From NCBI RefSeq assembly GCF_009857605.1, contig NZ_WWCT01000014.1, forward strand, positions 1-64,000: 64,000 bases of DNA. Direction: 5' to 3'. The notes beneath the pieces are model-generated. The model was given only the letters and a program-made list of their open reading frames with translations. It did no database searches and had not been told where the DNA came from. The number at the start of each line of letters is the position of its first letter. Position 1 is the first letter of the stretch. The stretch comes from Duganella levis. GTDB lineage: Bacteria > Pseudomonadota > Gammaproteobacteria > Burkholderiales > Burkholderiaceae_D. Positions 17,380 through 28,918 of the stretch are shown one piece after another. The position numbers and the translations under genes are program-made.

Positions 17380-18584
17380 TTGGCGCCGGCCTCGTACCAG
17401 GCCGCGATCTGCGTCCGTTCCGCATCCGTCATATTGGTCAGGTTAGCCAGCGGCATCGCCTTGGTCTGCACGACCTGCTTGTAAATTTTTTCCGCGTTCT
17501 GATGAATCTCGGCGGCGTTATCAAACGCCACGCCCAGCGGCGCGGCCGCAAAGCCGGCCTGCGTTGGATGCGCCGAATGGCACGCCACGCAACGCTGCGC
17601 CACCACTGCCTGCACCGTGGCGAAAGCCGCCGCCGGATCAGCCGCCGGCGCCACCGCCGCCGGTTTGGACGGCGCAATCGCCACCGCCACGCCGGCCAGC
17701 AGCAGCACGCCGATCGCCGGATAACGCCACTCCACGCGGCCCTTGTGACGCAGGTTGAAGAAGTGGCGAATGAACACGCCGGCCGCCATGATAAACGCCA
17801 GTACCAGCCACGCGCGGTCGTTCCGGTAGGTCATCGCATAGTGGTTGCTGATCATGATGAACAGCACCGGCAGCGTGAAGTAGTTATTGTGCACGCTGCG
17901 CTGCTTGGCCTTCTGCCCATGGATCGGGTCTGGCGTGCGGCCGGCCGACATCGCGTCGACCATCTTACGCTGGCCCGGAATAATCAGCATCAGCACATTA
18001 CCAACCATGATGGTGCCGATTAGCGCACCGATGTGAATATAGGCCGCGCGTCCGCTCAGCACATGCGTCAGGCCATACGCCGTGGCGACGATCAGCACGA
18101 AGATCACCACGCCGAACCACAAGTCACGCTTGCCCAGCGGGGAGCGGCACAGCAGGTCATACACCGTCCAGCCAACCACCAGGGTGCCGATGCCGATGCC
18201 GACCGCCTGCCAGCTGCTGATGTCAGCCACCGACTTATCGATCATCATCGCCTGCGCGTTGAAGTAGTAGGCGATGGTCAGCAACGCAATGCCGGAGAGC
18301 CAGGTGGAATACGCCTCCCATTTAAACCAGTGCAGTTCCTTCGGCAGCTCGGCCGGCGCCACCAGATATTTTTGCGGGTTGTAGAAGCCACCGCCGTGCA
18401 CCGCCCACAACTCGCCCGACACGCCCTTCTTCGCCAGATCCGATCCCGGCGCCGGCGGCCGGATCGAATTGTCCAGCCAAACAAAGTAGAACGACGCGCC
18501 TATCCAGGCGATGCCGGTGATGATGTGCAGCCAGCGCACCAGCAGGTTCGCCCACTCGAGGCCATAAGGGATCAGATATTCCAT
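17376..18584 (-). CDS. puuD: Urate hydroxylase PuuD (membrane, cytochrome c-containing)
   Basis: A 402-residue inner-membrane protein that oxidises urate to 5-hydroxyisourate, using a c-type cytochrome rather than oxygen as in cofactor-free uricase. The N-terminal part carries about eight hydrophobic helices, with conserved LVRWLHIITGIAWIG, HWFKWEAYSTW and SVHNNYFTLPV. The C-terminal domain has a haem c site CVACH at residues 332-336, after a Pro/Ala linker. It overlaps the M20 hydrolase start by 4 nt and is divergent from a LysR regulator (116-bp gap). Hydroxyisourate hydrolase and allantoinase were not found in the window and must lie elsewhere. Confidence 0.9.
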   Translation of the reverse strand: MEYLIPYGLEWANLLVRWLHIITGIAWIGASFYFVWLDNSIRPPAPGSDLAKKGVSGELWAVHGGGFYNPQKYLVAPAELPKELHWFKWEAYSTWLSGIALLTIAYYFNAQAMMIDKSVADISSWQAVGIGIGTLVVGWTVYDLLCRSPLGKRDLWFGVVIFVLIVATAYGLTHVLSGRAAYIHIGALIGTIMVGNVLMLIIPGQRKMVDAMSAGRTPDPIHGQKAKQRSVHNNYFTLPVLFIMISNHYAMTYRNDRAWLVLAFIMAAGVFIRHFFNLRHKGRVEWRYPAIGVLLLAGVAVAIAPSKPAAVAPAADPAAAFATVQAVVAQRCVACHSAHPTQAGFAAAPLGVAFDNAAEIHQNAEKIYKQVVQTKAMPLANLTNMTDAERTQIAAWYEAGAK

Positions 18585-18647
18585 GTATTTTTAAAGGTAA
18601 AAATGTGGCTAATTTACAGAAGATAAACGGATTTGATTCCGGCTACA

Positions 18648-18671
18648 TGAACATTAGAGTATATTGAACAT
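18648..18671. promoter_or_regulatory. TGAACAT direct repeat between puuD and the LysR gene
   Basis: Two TGAACAT copies (18648 and 18665, 17 bp apart) lie just upstream of the LysR start at 18701. The second sits in the near-palindrome ATAT-TGAAC-ATAT, which fits the T-N11-A style of LysR sites. The element is a plausible control site for the divergent puuD operon. This is inference from position. Confidence 0.35.
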
Positions 18672-18700
18672 ATCCATTCCCGTATAAACGAAACAAACTC

Positions 18701-19639
18701 ATGTCCGCTTTGCCGCAACACCTGGACCTTCACCTGATCCGCATCCTCTACCTGCTACTGGTCGAGAAAAACGTCTCCCGCGTCGCCCTCAAACTGAATC
18801 AACCGCAGCCCTCCATCTCCGCGTCCTTGCGCAAACTGCGCGAGCTGACCGGCGATCCCCTTTTGGTGCGCGGCGCGCGCGGCATGGTGCCGACCCAGCA
18901 TGGTGAAAGCCTGCTTGCACCAGCAAAGCGCATTCTCGATGAAACCGAGAACCTGTTCCTCAAGAAGGCACCTTTCGTGCCACAGGAAGAAGCGCGCACC
19001 TTCCACGTGGCCGCGCCGGACTACCTGGACAGCCAGTTCCTGCCCAACCTGGTGGCGCTGCTGCGGCGCGGATCGCCCAACAGCCGCATCAAGATCCACA
19101 GCCTGGGCGCCGGCTCCGACTATGTGCGCCTGCTGTCGGACGGCGACATGGACCTGGTCATCGCCAACTGGGACGAGCCGCCCGAACACCTGCATATGTC
19201 CAAGCTGTTCGAAGATCCGATCATCTGCGTGATGCGCGCCGACTGCCCGTACGCGCTGCGCACGCCGGCCGACAAGATGTCGATGGACGACTACCTCACG
19301 CTGCCGCATGTGGCGCCGACCCAGATCCTGCCCGGCTACGTCGGCGTCATCGACGACTACCTGGAGCGCCAGGGCCTGCAACGCAACGTGGTAGTGGAAT
19401 CGGCCTACTTCGGCCTGATCCCCAACATGCTGGCGCAGACCGATTTGGTACTAACGACCGGCAGCCAGTTCGTGCGCCACTATGAAAAGCAGATGCCGCT
19501 GAAGACCTACAGCGTGCCGGTGCAGTTCCCGCCGATGCGCTTCTATCAGCTGTGGCACGAGCGCGTCCACCAGGCGCCGGAACACAAATGGCTGCGCGAG
19601 CAGGTTGGCGCGGCCGCCAAGGCGCTGACGCAGAAGTAA
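18701..19639 (+). CDS. LysR-family regulator, probable controller of purine catabolism
   Basis: A 312-residue regulator with an HTH at about residues 8-66 (LHLIRILYLLLVEKNVSRVALKLN, PSISASLRKLRELTGDPLLVRG) and a substrate-binding-type effector domain. It sits between the divergent puuD operon and the co-directional uraD-allC fusion gene (68 bp downstream), which makes it the prime candidate regulator of urate/allantoate breakdown. The inducer, perhaps urate, is not visible from sequence. Confidence 0.9.
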   Translation: MSALPQHLDLHLIRILYLLLVEKNVSRVALKLNQPQPSISASLRKLRELTGDPLLVRGARGMVPTQHGESLLAPAKRILDETENLFLKKAPFVPQEEARTFHVAAPDYLDSQFLPNLVALLRRGSPNSRIKIHSLGAGSDYVRLLSDGDMDLVIANWDEPPEHLHMSKLFEDPIICVMRADCPYALRTPADKMSMDDYLTLPHVAPTQILPGYVGVIDDYLERQGLQRNVVVESAYFGLIPNMLAQTDLVLTTGSQFVRHYEKQMPLKTYSVPVQFPPMRFYQLWHERVHQAPEHKWLREQVGAAAKALTQK

Positions 19640-19710
19640 GCGCAGTCATATAAACCGTACCGCATACCGCATATATCGCAGCGGTACTGGCGCGTTATGA
19701 TGGAGCCATG

Positions 19711-21459
19711 ATGACCACACTCCCAGACCTGAACAGCTGCGACAGCGCCACCTTCGTCGAACGCCTGCGCGGCATCTACGAGCATTCGCCATGGATACCG
19801 GAACGCGCCGCCGCGCGCCGTCCGTTCGCCAACGTCACCGCCTTGAAGCTGGCCTTGCAGGATGTGGTCAGCGCCGCCACGCTGGACGAGCAACTGGGCC
19901 TGATCCGCGCCCACCCGGAGCTGGCCGGCAAAGCCGCCATCGCCGGCCAGCTGACGGCCGAATCGACCAGCGAGCAAGCCAAGTCCGGCCTGCACCTGTG
20001 CAGCGCCGAGGAATTCGCCACGCTGCACCAGCTGAACGCCGACTACAACGCCAAGTTCGGCTTCCCCTTCATCCTGGCCGTTAAAGGCCCGACCGGACAA
20101 GGGCTGACCCGCCAGAGCGTCATCGCCACCTTCGCGCGCCGCCTGAAGAACCAGCGCGCCGACGAAATTGCCGAATGCCTTCGCCAGATCAAGCGCATCG
20201 CCGAGATCCGCCTCAACGACCTGCTGGCCGTGCAGCTGGACTTCGGCCCCGCCATCATGCAGTGGAGCGAAGACCTGGCCGCATGGAGCGATGATGAAAA
20301 TGCGCTGACCTGTGCCTACATGACGTCCGCCCACCGCCAGACCGCCGCCCAGTTGCTGGACTGGATGCGCGAAGCCGGTATGGACGCGCACATCGACGCC
20401 GTCGGCAACGTCGCCGGCATCTACCGCTCGGACGCGCCCAACGCCAGGACACTCATCACCGGTTCGCACTACGACACCGTCCGCAACGGCGGCAAGTACG
20501 ACGGCCGCCTCGGCATCCTGCTGCCGATCGCCATCGTCCGCCACCTGCACCAGCGCGGCGAAAAGCTGCCCTTCAATCTGGAAGTGATCGGCTTCGCGGA
20601 AGAAGAAGGCGTGCGCTTCAAGAGCACCTTCCTGGGCAGCACCGCCATTACCGGCCGCTTCGACCTGTCGCTGCTCGACCAGACCGACACCGACGGCGTC
20701 AGCATGCGCGACGCGCTGCTGGCCGCCGGCCACGACGTGGCGCGCATCCCGGCCATCGCCCGCAATCCGGCCGACCTGCTCGGCTTTGTGGAAGTCCATA
20801 TCGAACAAGGCCCGGTGCTGCTGGAGCGCGACCTGGCGCTGGGCGTGGTCACCGCCATCGCCGGCAGCTCGCGCTACCTGCTCGACCTCACCGGCCTGGC
20901 CAGCCACGCCGGCACTACGCCGATGAACATGCGCAAGGACGCCGCCGCTGCCGCCGCCGAAATCGTGCTGCTGGTCGAACAGCGCTGCGCACAAGCGCCG
21001 TCGCTGGTCGGCACGGTCGGCCAGTTGCAGGTGCCGAATGGCTCGGTCAACGTCATCCCCGGCGCCTGCAAGCTGTCGCTCGACATCCGCGCTGCCGACG
21101 ACGCCGTGCGCCTGGCCGCAGTCAAGGATGTCATGGACGGCATCGCCGCCATCTGCGCGCGCCGCCAGATTGAATTCACGCTGCAACCGCTGCTGAACGC
21201 CAGCGCCGCGCCGTGCGCGCCACGCCTGATGCAGCAATTCGGCGACGCCATCGAACGCGCCGGCCTGCCACGCTTCGACCTGCTGTCCGGCGCCGGCCAC
21301 GATGCGATGGCGATGGCCGCCATCACCGACGTCGCCATGCTGTTCACGCGCTGCGGCAACGGCGGCATCAGCCACAATCCGCTGGAGACCATGACCGCCG
21401 ACGACGCCGACATCGCCGCCCGCGTACTGCTCGACTTCCTGCGCAGCTACCGCGACTAA
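19711..21459 (+). CDS. Fused OHCU decarboxylase (UraD) - allantoate amidohydrolase (AllC-type)
   Basis: A bifunctional protein of about 582 residues. Residues 1-170 are the all-helical 2-oxo-4-hydroxy-4-carboxy-5-ureidoimidazoline decarboxylase fold, with the RAHPELAG catalytic His near 68 and FGFPFILAVKG near 110. It makes (S)-allantoin, the last step before ring hydrolysis. Residues from about 175 form an M20 allantoate/carbamoyl amidohydrolase with TGSHYDTVRNGGKYDGR, AEEEGVRFKSTF, VEVHIEQGPVLL and GAGHDAMAM motifs. The intervening step, allantoinase, is not encoded in the window. The second ATG (19711) has the better-spaced GGAG. An ATG at 19708 is directly upstream. It converges with the AraC gene (4-bp overlap). 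Confidence 0.92.
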   Translation: MTTLPDLNSCDSATFVERLRGIYEHSPWIPERAAARRPFANVTALKLALQDVVSAATLDEQLGLIRAHPELAGKAAIAGQLTAESTSEQAKSGLHLCSAEEFATLHQLNADYNAKFGFPFILAVKGPTGQGLTRQSVIATFARRLKNQRADEIAECLRQIKRIAEIRLNDLLAVQLDFGPAIMQWSEDLAAWSDDENALTCAYMTSAHRQTAAQLLDWMREAGMDAHIDAVGNVAGIYRSDAPNARTLITGSHYDTVRNGGKYDGRLGILLPIAIVRHLHQRGEKLPFNLEVIGFAEEEGVRFKSTFLGSTAITGRFDLSLLDQTDTDGVSMRDALLAAGHDVARIPAIARNPADLLGFVEVHIEQGPVLLERDLALGVVTAIAGSSRYLLDLTGLASHAGTTPMNMRKDAAAAAAEIVLLVEQRCAQAPSLVGTVGQLQVPNGSVNVIPGACKLSLDIRAADDAVRLAAVKDVMDGIAAICARRQIEFTLQPLLNASAAPCAPRLMQQFGDAIERAGLPRFDLLSGAGHDAMAMAAITDVAMLFTRCGNGGISHNPLETMTADDADIAARVLLDFLRSYRD

Positions 21460-22370
21460 GCTGCCGCCTGATCGCGCACGTACTGGCGCGGCGAACAGCC
21501 CATCACGCGCTTGAAGGCGGTGCTGAACGCGCTGTCCGACTCATAACCCAGCGCCTGCGCAATCACCGACACCGGCTGGCTGGAATGCACCAGCCGGTCG
21601 CCGGCCAGCAGCATGCGCCAGCGCGTCAGGTATTCCATCGGCGACGCGCCCACGGTCTGCTTGAACTTCAGCGCCAGCGTGGAGCGCGACATGCCGACAT
21701 GCTGCGCCAGCGTCTCCAAGGTCCAGCGCTGCGCCGGATCGCTGTGCAGCGCGCCGATGGCGCCGCCGATCTGCGGATCGGCCAGCGCATACAGCCAGCC
21801 GACGCCATTGCTCTCTTCTTCCGCCAGCACCAGCCGCAAGGCCTGCACCAGCATCATGTGCGCCATGTGCTGCGCGATCAGCACACAGCCGGGCCGGCGC
21901 TCCTTCAACTCCTGCACCAGCTTCTCCAGCGACCAGCGTAGCGACTCGCGGTCCGACTCCTTGTGCACGTGCGAGATCGGCGGCAGCGCCTCCAGCAGGA
22001 TGCTGGTATGCCGGCCGTTGAACACAAAGTGGCCGCCGACCAGCATGCAATCGCCGCCGCCATTGATGACGCCCACGCCGGCCTCCCGCCGCCGGCGCAG
22101 CAGTTCCAGCGCATCCTGCGGCGGCAGCGACAGATCGCTGGCCAGGCGGAACGGCAGGCCGCGCGGCAGCAGAAAGCATTCGCCAGCCTTCAGCAGCACC
22201 GGCTCAGCCACGCCCTGCACCGCCAGCCAGCATTGGCCGGAGACCACGGCGTAGCATTTGATGCCCTCGTGTTTCTGGAATTGCAGCGACCAGTCGCCGC
22301 CGGCGTCAAAGCCGCCTGCCATGTAGCTGCGCGGCTTGAGCAGCGAGAGTACGTCTGATAAGGGATCCAT
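21456..22370 (-). CDS. AraC-family transcriptional regulator (cupin_6 type)
   Basis: A 304-residue protein. The start MDPLSDVLSLLKPRSYMAGGF is typical of AraC regulators with an N-terminal cupin_6 ligand domain (about residues 5-185), and the DNA-binding domain is at the C-terminus. The two HTH motifs are TLETLAQHVGMSRSTLALKFK and PVSVIAQALGYESDSAFSTAFKRVMG, ending in SPRQYV. The frame runs further upstream, but the ATG at 22370 is the family start. It is divergent from the epimerase-like gene at 22467, a common pairing in which the regulator controls an oxidoreductase of the SDR type. Confidence 0.9.
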   Translation of the reverse strand: MDPLSDVLSLLKPRSYMAGGFDAGGDWSLQFQKHEGIKCYAVVSGQCWLAVQGVAEPVLLKAGECFLLPRGLPFRLASDLSLPPQDALELLRRRREAGVGVINGGGDCMLVGGHFVFNGRHTSILLEALPPISHVHKESDRESLRWSLEKLVQELKERRPGCVLIAQHMAHMMLVQALRLVLAEEESNGVGWLYALADPQIGGAIGALHSDPAQRWTLETLAQHVGMSRSTLALKFKQTVGASPMEYLTRWRMLLAGDRLVHSSQPVSVIAQALGYESDSAFSTAFKRVMGCSPRQYVRDQAAA

Positions 22371-22466
22371 GATTCGGACGATCGCAAAGAAAATACGGAT
22401 TCTACAGCATTGATCGTCCAGCAAGCATCTTCTATCATGCATGCCATCGACACCAGGGAGATGCAC

Positions 22467-23360
22467 ATGAAAGTATTCGTCACAGGCGCCACGGGCTGGG
22501 TAGGCTCGGCCGTCATTCAGGAACTGCTGGGCGCTGGCCATGAGGTATTGGGACTGGCGCGCAGCGACGACGGCGCCGACACGTTGCGCCAGCGCGGCAT
22601 CGCCGTGCATCGCGGCGACCTGTCGGACCTCGACGCGCTGGCCGCCGGCGCGCGGGCTTGCGATGGCGTAATCCACACCGCCTTCATTCACGACTTCAAG
22701 GACTTCAACGCTGCCGGCGAAACCGACCGCCTCGCGATTGAAGCCATGGGCGAAGCACTGGCAGGCAGCGGCAAGCCGTTGATCACCACCTCCGGTAGCG
22801 CACTGCTGCCACATGGGCGTGTAGGCACCGAAAACGACGCACCTGATCCAGCCGGCCCGGCGCAGCACCGCACAGCGTCCGAGCAGCTCACACTGGCGCT
22901 GGCTGCACGCGGCGTGCGCTCATCACTGGTGCGCCTGCCGCCGTCGGTGCATGGCGATGGCGATTACGGCTTCGCGCCACGACTGGTGGACATCGCCCGC
23001 GCCAAAGGCGTGTCGGCTTACATCGGTGAGGGCAATAACCGCTGGCCGGCCGTGCATCGGTTTGATGCGGCGCGTCTTTATCGGCTGGTGTTGGAGCATG
23101 GCGTGGCCGGTGTGCGCTATCACGCCATCGGCGAGCAAGGCGTCGCCACGCGGGAGATTGCGGAGGTGATCGGCAAGGGGCTTGGCGTGCCGGTCGTCAG
23201 CCTGTCGGCCGAAGAAGCGCCGGAGCACTTCGGCTTCCTGGCCCGCTTCTTTGGCGCGGACTGTCCGGCGTCCAGCGCCCAAACTCGGGAGCAACTGGGC
23301 TGGCAGCCTGCCGGTCCGGGACTTATAGAGGATCTGGCGCAGCACTACTTCCGAGGCTGA
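22467..23360 (+). CDS. NAD(P)-dependent epimerase/dehydratase-like SDR protein
   Basis: A 297-residue extended short-chain dehydrogenase. The dinucleotide-binding motif is at the N-terminus (MKVFVTGATGWVGS, with GATGWVG), and the later VRLPPSVHG region is typical of the atypical NmrA/epimerase-like branch. The ATG at 22467 has an AGGGAG site 6 nt away, so the longer upstream frame is not used. It is divergent from the AraC regulator and probably controlled by it. The substrate is unknown. Its 3' end overlaps the convergent TPR glycosyltransferase by 38 bp. Confidence 0.88.
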   Translation: MKVFVTGATGWVGSAVIQELLGAGHEVLGLARSDDGADTLRQRGIAVHRGDLSDLDALAAGARACDGVIHTAFIHDFKDFNAAGETDRLAIEAMGEALAGSGKPLITTSGSALLPHGRVGTENDAPDPAGPAQHRTASEQLTLALAARGVRSSLVRLPPSVHGDGDYGFAPRLVDIARAKGVSAYIGEGNNRWPAVHRFDAARLYRLVLEHGVAGVRYHAIGEQGVATREIAEVIGKGLGVPVVSLSAEEAPEHFGFLARFFGADCPASSAQTREQLGWQPAGPGLIEDLAQHYFRG

Positions 23361-24702
23361 CCAGCGCCGCTGCCACTTGCTCGATGACCGGCGTCCAGCC
23401 GCCACCGCGCGGCTGGCGGAACAGGCGCATGGACGGATACCACGGCGTATCGTCGCGGTCCGCCATCCAGCGCCAGTCGCAACGATAATCGGGCAGCAGC
23501 AGCCAGCAAGGCTTTCCCAACGCGCCGGCCAGATGCGCCACCGCCGTGTCCACGCTGATCACCAGATCGAGATTGGCGATCAGTGCCGCCGTCTCGGCAA
23601 AGTCCTGCAAGCGCGAGGCCAGCGGATGCACATACATGCCGACCGGCGGCGTCAACGCCTCCGCCTCGCCCGGACCTTTTTGCAGGCTGACGAAATGCAC
23701 AGCGCCAGATGCTGCCCCCAGCGGGGCAAGCGCCATCAATGATGGCAGCGAGCGGTCCGCGTCATTCTCAAAGTTGGCGTTGCCGCGCCATGCCAGGCCA
23801 ACGCGCAGTCCTTGCTGCGGCAGCACGTCGCGCCATTGGGCGACCAGTTGTGGCTCCGCGTGCAGATACGGCACGTCGGCAGGAATGCTGGCCATCTCCG
23901 TGCCGAACAATCCCGGCAAGCGCATCGGCCGCGTCCAATAATCCCAGCCACCGGGCAGCGCCTCGCCCAACGCATGCACGCGATCCACTCCGGCCAGCGT
24001 GGCGAACAAGCGCTGCAAGCCCGGATGGCACACAACCTCTACCCGCTTCGCGCCGCGCGCCTTGAGCATGGGCGCATAGCGGCAGAAATGAATCATGTCG
24101 CCATGCCCCGCCTCCAGCCCGATCACAATGGACTTGCCATCCAGCGGCTCGCCATTCCAGAACGGACAATCAAACGACAACGGGAAATGATCGAACTGCC
24201 AACGCGCTTCCAGCATGCGCCAGCCTTCTTCAAAGCGCGCCTGCCGCAGCAGAAGGTAACTGAGATTGAACTGCGCCCGCGCATGCTCCGGATCGAGCGC
24301 CAGCGCCTGCCGATAGCAAGCCTCGCCCTCCGGCTCTCGATGCGTACACACCAGCACCGCGCCAAGCTGGCTCCACGCCGTCGGCGAATCCGGCGCCAAC
24401 TCCACCGCCGTCCGCAGCGCCGCTTCCGACTCCGCCAGCCGCTTCTCCTTGAACAGCAGCGCACCCAGATTCTGATGCAGCTGCGCGTGATCCGGGATCA
24501 AACCAATCGCCTGACGATAATGGAACTCCGCTTCCGCCACCGCGCCCTGCTGCTCCTTCAGATACCCCAGATTGGCGCGCGCCGCCACATGCCAAGGTTG
24601 CAGCGCCAACGCTTGCAGATAACAAGCCTCAGCACCGGCGTAGTCGCCGGCGGCCATCATGTGATTGGCATCGAGATAGGCTTGCTGAGGGTCGGTGTGC
24701 AT
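23323..24702 (-). CDS. TPR-containing glycosyltransferase family protein (GT9-like)
   Basis: A 459-residue protein. Residues 1-180 hold several tetratricopeptide repeats (AYLDANHMMAAGDYAGAEACY, AARANLGYLKEQQGAVAEAEFHY and similar). The C-terminal part is a GT9/heptosyltransferase-like domain, with LVGLAWRGNANFEND, DLVISVDTAVAHLAGALGKPCW and a closing WYPSMRLFRQ segment. The start MHTDPQQAYL at 24702 is chosen because upstream codons look non-coding. It lies 32 bp after the pyrimidine operon on the same strand and could be read through from it. A role in polysaccharide or protein glycosylation is likely, but the acceptor is unknown. Confidence 0.85.
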   Translation of the reverse strand: MHTDPQQAYLDANHMMAAGDYAGAEACYLQALALQPWHVAARANLGYLKEQQGAVAEAEFHYRQAIGLIPDHAQLHQNLGALLFKEKRLAESEAALRTAVELAPDSPTAWSQLGAVLVCTHREPEGEACYRQALALDPEHARAQFNLSYLLLRQARFEEGWRMLEARWQFDHFPLSFDCPFWNGEPLDGKSIVIGLEAGHGDMIHFCRYAPMLKARGAKRVEVVCHPGLQRLFATLAGVDRVHALGEALPGGWDYWTRPMRLPGLFGTEMASIPADVPYLHAEPQLVAQWRDVLPQQGLRVGLAWRGNANFENDADRSLPSLMALAPLGAASGAVHFVSLQKGPGEAEALTPPVGMYVHPLASRLQDFAETAALIANLDLVISVDTAVAHLAGALGKPCWLLLPDYRCDWRWMADRDDTPWYPSMRLFRQPRGGGWTPVIEQVAAALVSLGSSAAPDPL

Positions 24703-24734
24703 GCGACGCAGTATGCCCTCAGCCCGGCCGCCGG

Positions 24735-25961
24735 TCAAACGATGCGGGCGCGCTCCAGCATCGCATGCAGCAGCACATTGCAACCGGCTTCCAGATGCTC
24801 CGCCTTCGCATCCTCGATTTCATTGTGGCTGATGCCGTCCTTGCAAGGCACGAAGATCATGCCGGCCGGCGCCAGACGCGCGGCGTAGATGGCGTCATGG
24901 CCGGCGCCGGACACCACGTCCATGGTCGAATATCCCAACTTCGCAGTCGCGTTGCGCACCGCATCCACGCACTCCGGATGGAACGGGCATGGCGGATAGT
25001 AGGACACGCGCTCGATCTCAATCTTCAATCCCGACTCGCTGCGGGTCTTGTCGATAAAAGCCAGCATTTCCTCATGCATGGTGTTCAGCAGCTCATCGTT
25101 CACGTTGCGCAGGTCGATGCTGAATTTGACTTCGCCGGGAATCACGTTGCGGCTGTTCGGGAACACCTGCACCATGCCCACCGTGCCACGGCCATATGGC
25201 GGGTAGCGATTGGCGATGGCGACCACTTCCTGCATGATCTTCGTGGACACTTGCAGCGCATCCTTGCGCAGTCCCATCGGCGTTGGACCGGCGTGGGCTT
25301 CCATGCCGGTGACCACGCAGTCATACCACGAAAGCCCCATCACCGCCGGTACCACGCCGATCACCTTGTCGGCATCTTCCAGCACCGGGCCTTGCTCGAT
25401 GTGCGTTTCAAAGTAAGCGCCGATAGGATGATCTCCCGGCACCTGCGGCCCCTTGTAGCCGATGCGTTCCAGCTCATCGCCGACGGTCTTGCCATCGACG
25501 TCCTTCGCCGCATAAGCCGTCTCCAGCGAAAACGCGCCGCAGAACACGCCGGAACCCATCATCACGGGCACGAAACGCGAGCCTTCCTCATTGGTCCAGA
25601 AAGCGACTTCAATCGGCGCCTCGGTCTTGATCTTCAAATCGTTCAGCGTGCGCACCACTTCCAGCCCGGCCAGCACGCCGTAGTTGCCATCGAATTTACC
25701 GCCGGTCGGCTGGGTGTCGATATGGCTGCCGGTCATCACCGGCGGCAGCGCATTGTTGGTGCCGTCGCGGCGCATGAAGACGTTGCCGATCTGGTCGATC
25801 GTAATCGACAGGCCCGCCTCCTTGGCCCAGCCGACCACCAGGTCGCGGCCCTGCTTGTCCAGATCCGTCAACGCCAGGCGCTTGACGCCGCCCTTTTCCG
25901 TTGCACCGATTTTCGCCAGTTCCATCAGCGATGCCCACAGGCGGTCACCATTAATCTTCAT
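24735..25961 (-). CDS. Beta-ureidopropionase / N-carbamoyl amino-acid amidohydrolase (M20)
   Basis: A 408-residue M20 amidohydrolase, the last hydrolytic step of reductive pyrimidine breakdown: N-carbamoyl-beta-alanine to beta-alanine, CO2 and ammonia. Motifs are TGSHIDTQPTGGKFDGNYG, NEEGSRFVPVM, ETHIEQGPVLE and SGAGHDAIYAA, as in the AllC/HyuC/PydC-like group. The assignment to beta-ureidopropionase over allantoate hydrolase rests on its location, 10 bp after dihydropyrimidinase and in one operon with PreTA. AAGGAG precedes the ATG. It is the final gene of the operon before the glycosyltransferase. Confidence 0.9.
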   Translation of the reverse strand: MKINGDRLWASLMELAKIGATEKGGVKRLALTDLDKQGRDLVVGWAKEAGLSITIDQIGNVFMRRDGTNNALPPVMTGSHIDTQPTGGKFDGNYGVLAGLEVVRTLNDLKIKTEAPIEVAFWTNEEGSRFVPVMMGSGVFCGAFSLETAYAAKDVDGKTVGDELERIGYKGPQVPGDHPIGAYFETHIEQGPVLEDADKVIGVVPAVMGLSWYDCVVTGMEAHAGPTPMGLRKDALQVSTKIMQEVVAIANRYPPYGRGTVGMVQVFPNSRNVIPGEVKFSIDLRNVNDELLNTMHEEMLAFIDKTRSESGLKIEIERVSYYPPCPFHPECVDAVRNATAKLGYSTMDVVSGAGHDAIYAARLAPAGMIFVPCKDGISHNEIEDAKAEHLEAGCNVLLHAMLERARIV

Positions 25962-25971
25962 GTGCTGCTCC

Positions 25972-28868
<2,897 letters not shown>

Positions 28869-28918
28869 TGCGTTCTCCAAAGGGTTGAGTTATCGCTTCA
28901 ACACTGCAAGTTCCGTAC

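Noticed and set aside
19546..21375. A 609-codon minus-strand frame opposite the UraD-AllC fusion
   Set aside because: Long stop-free antisense frames are common in this composition. The plus-strand product has intact catalytic motifs.
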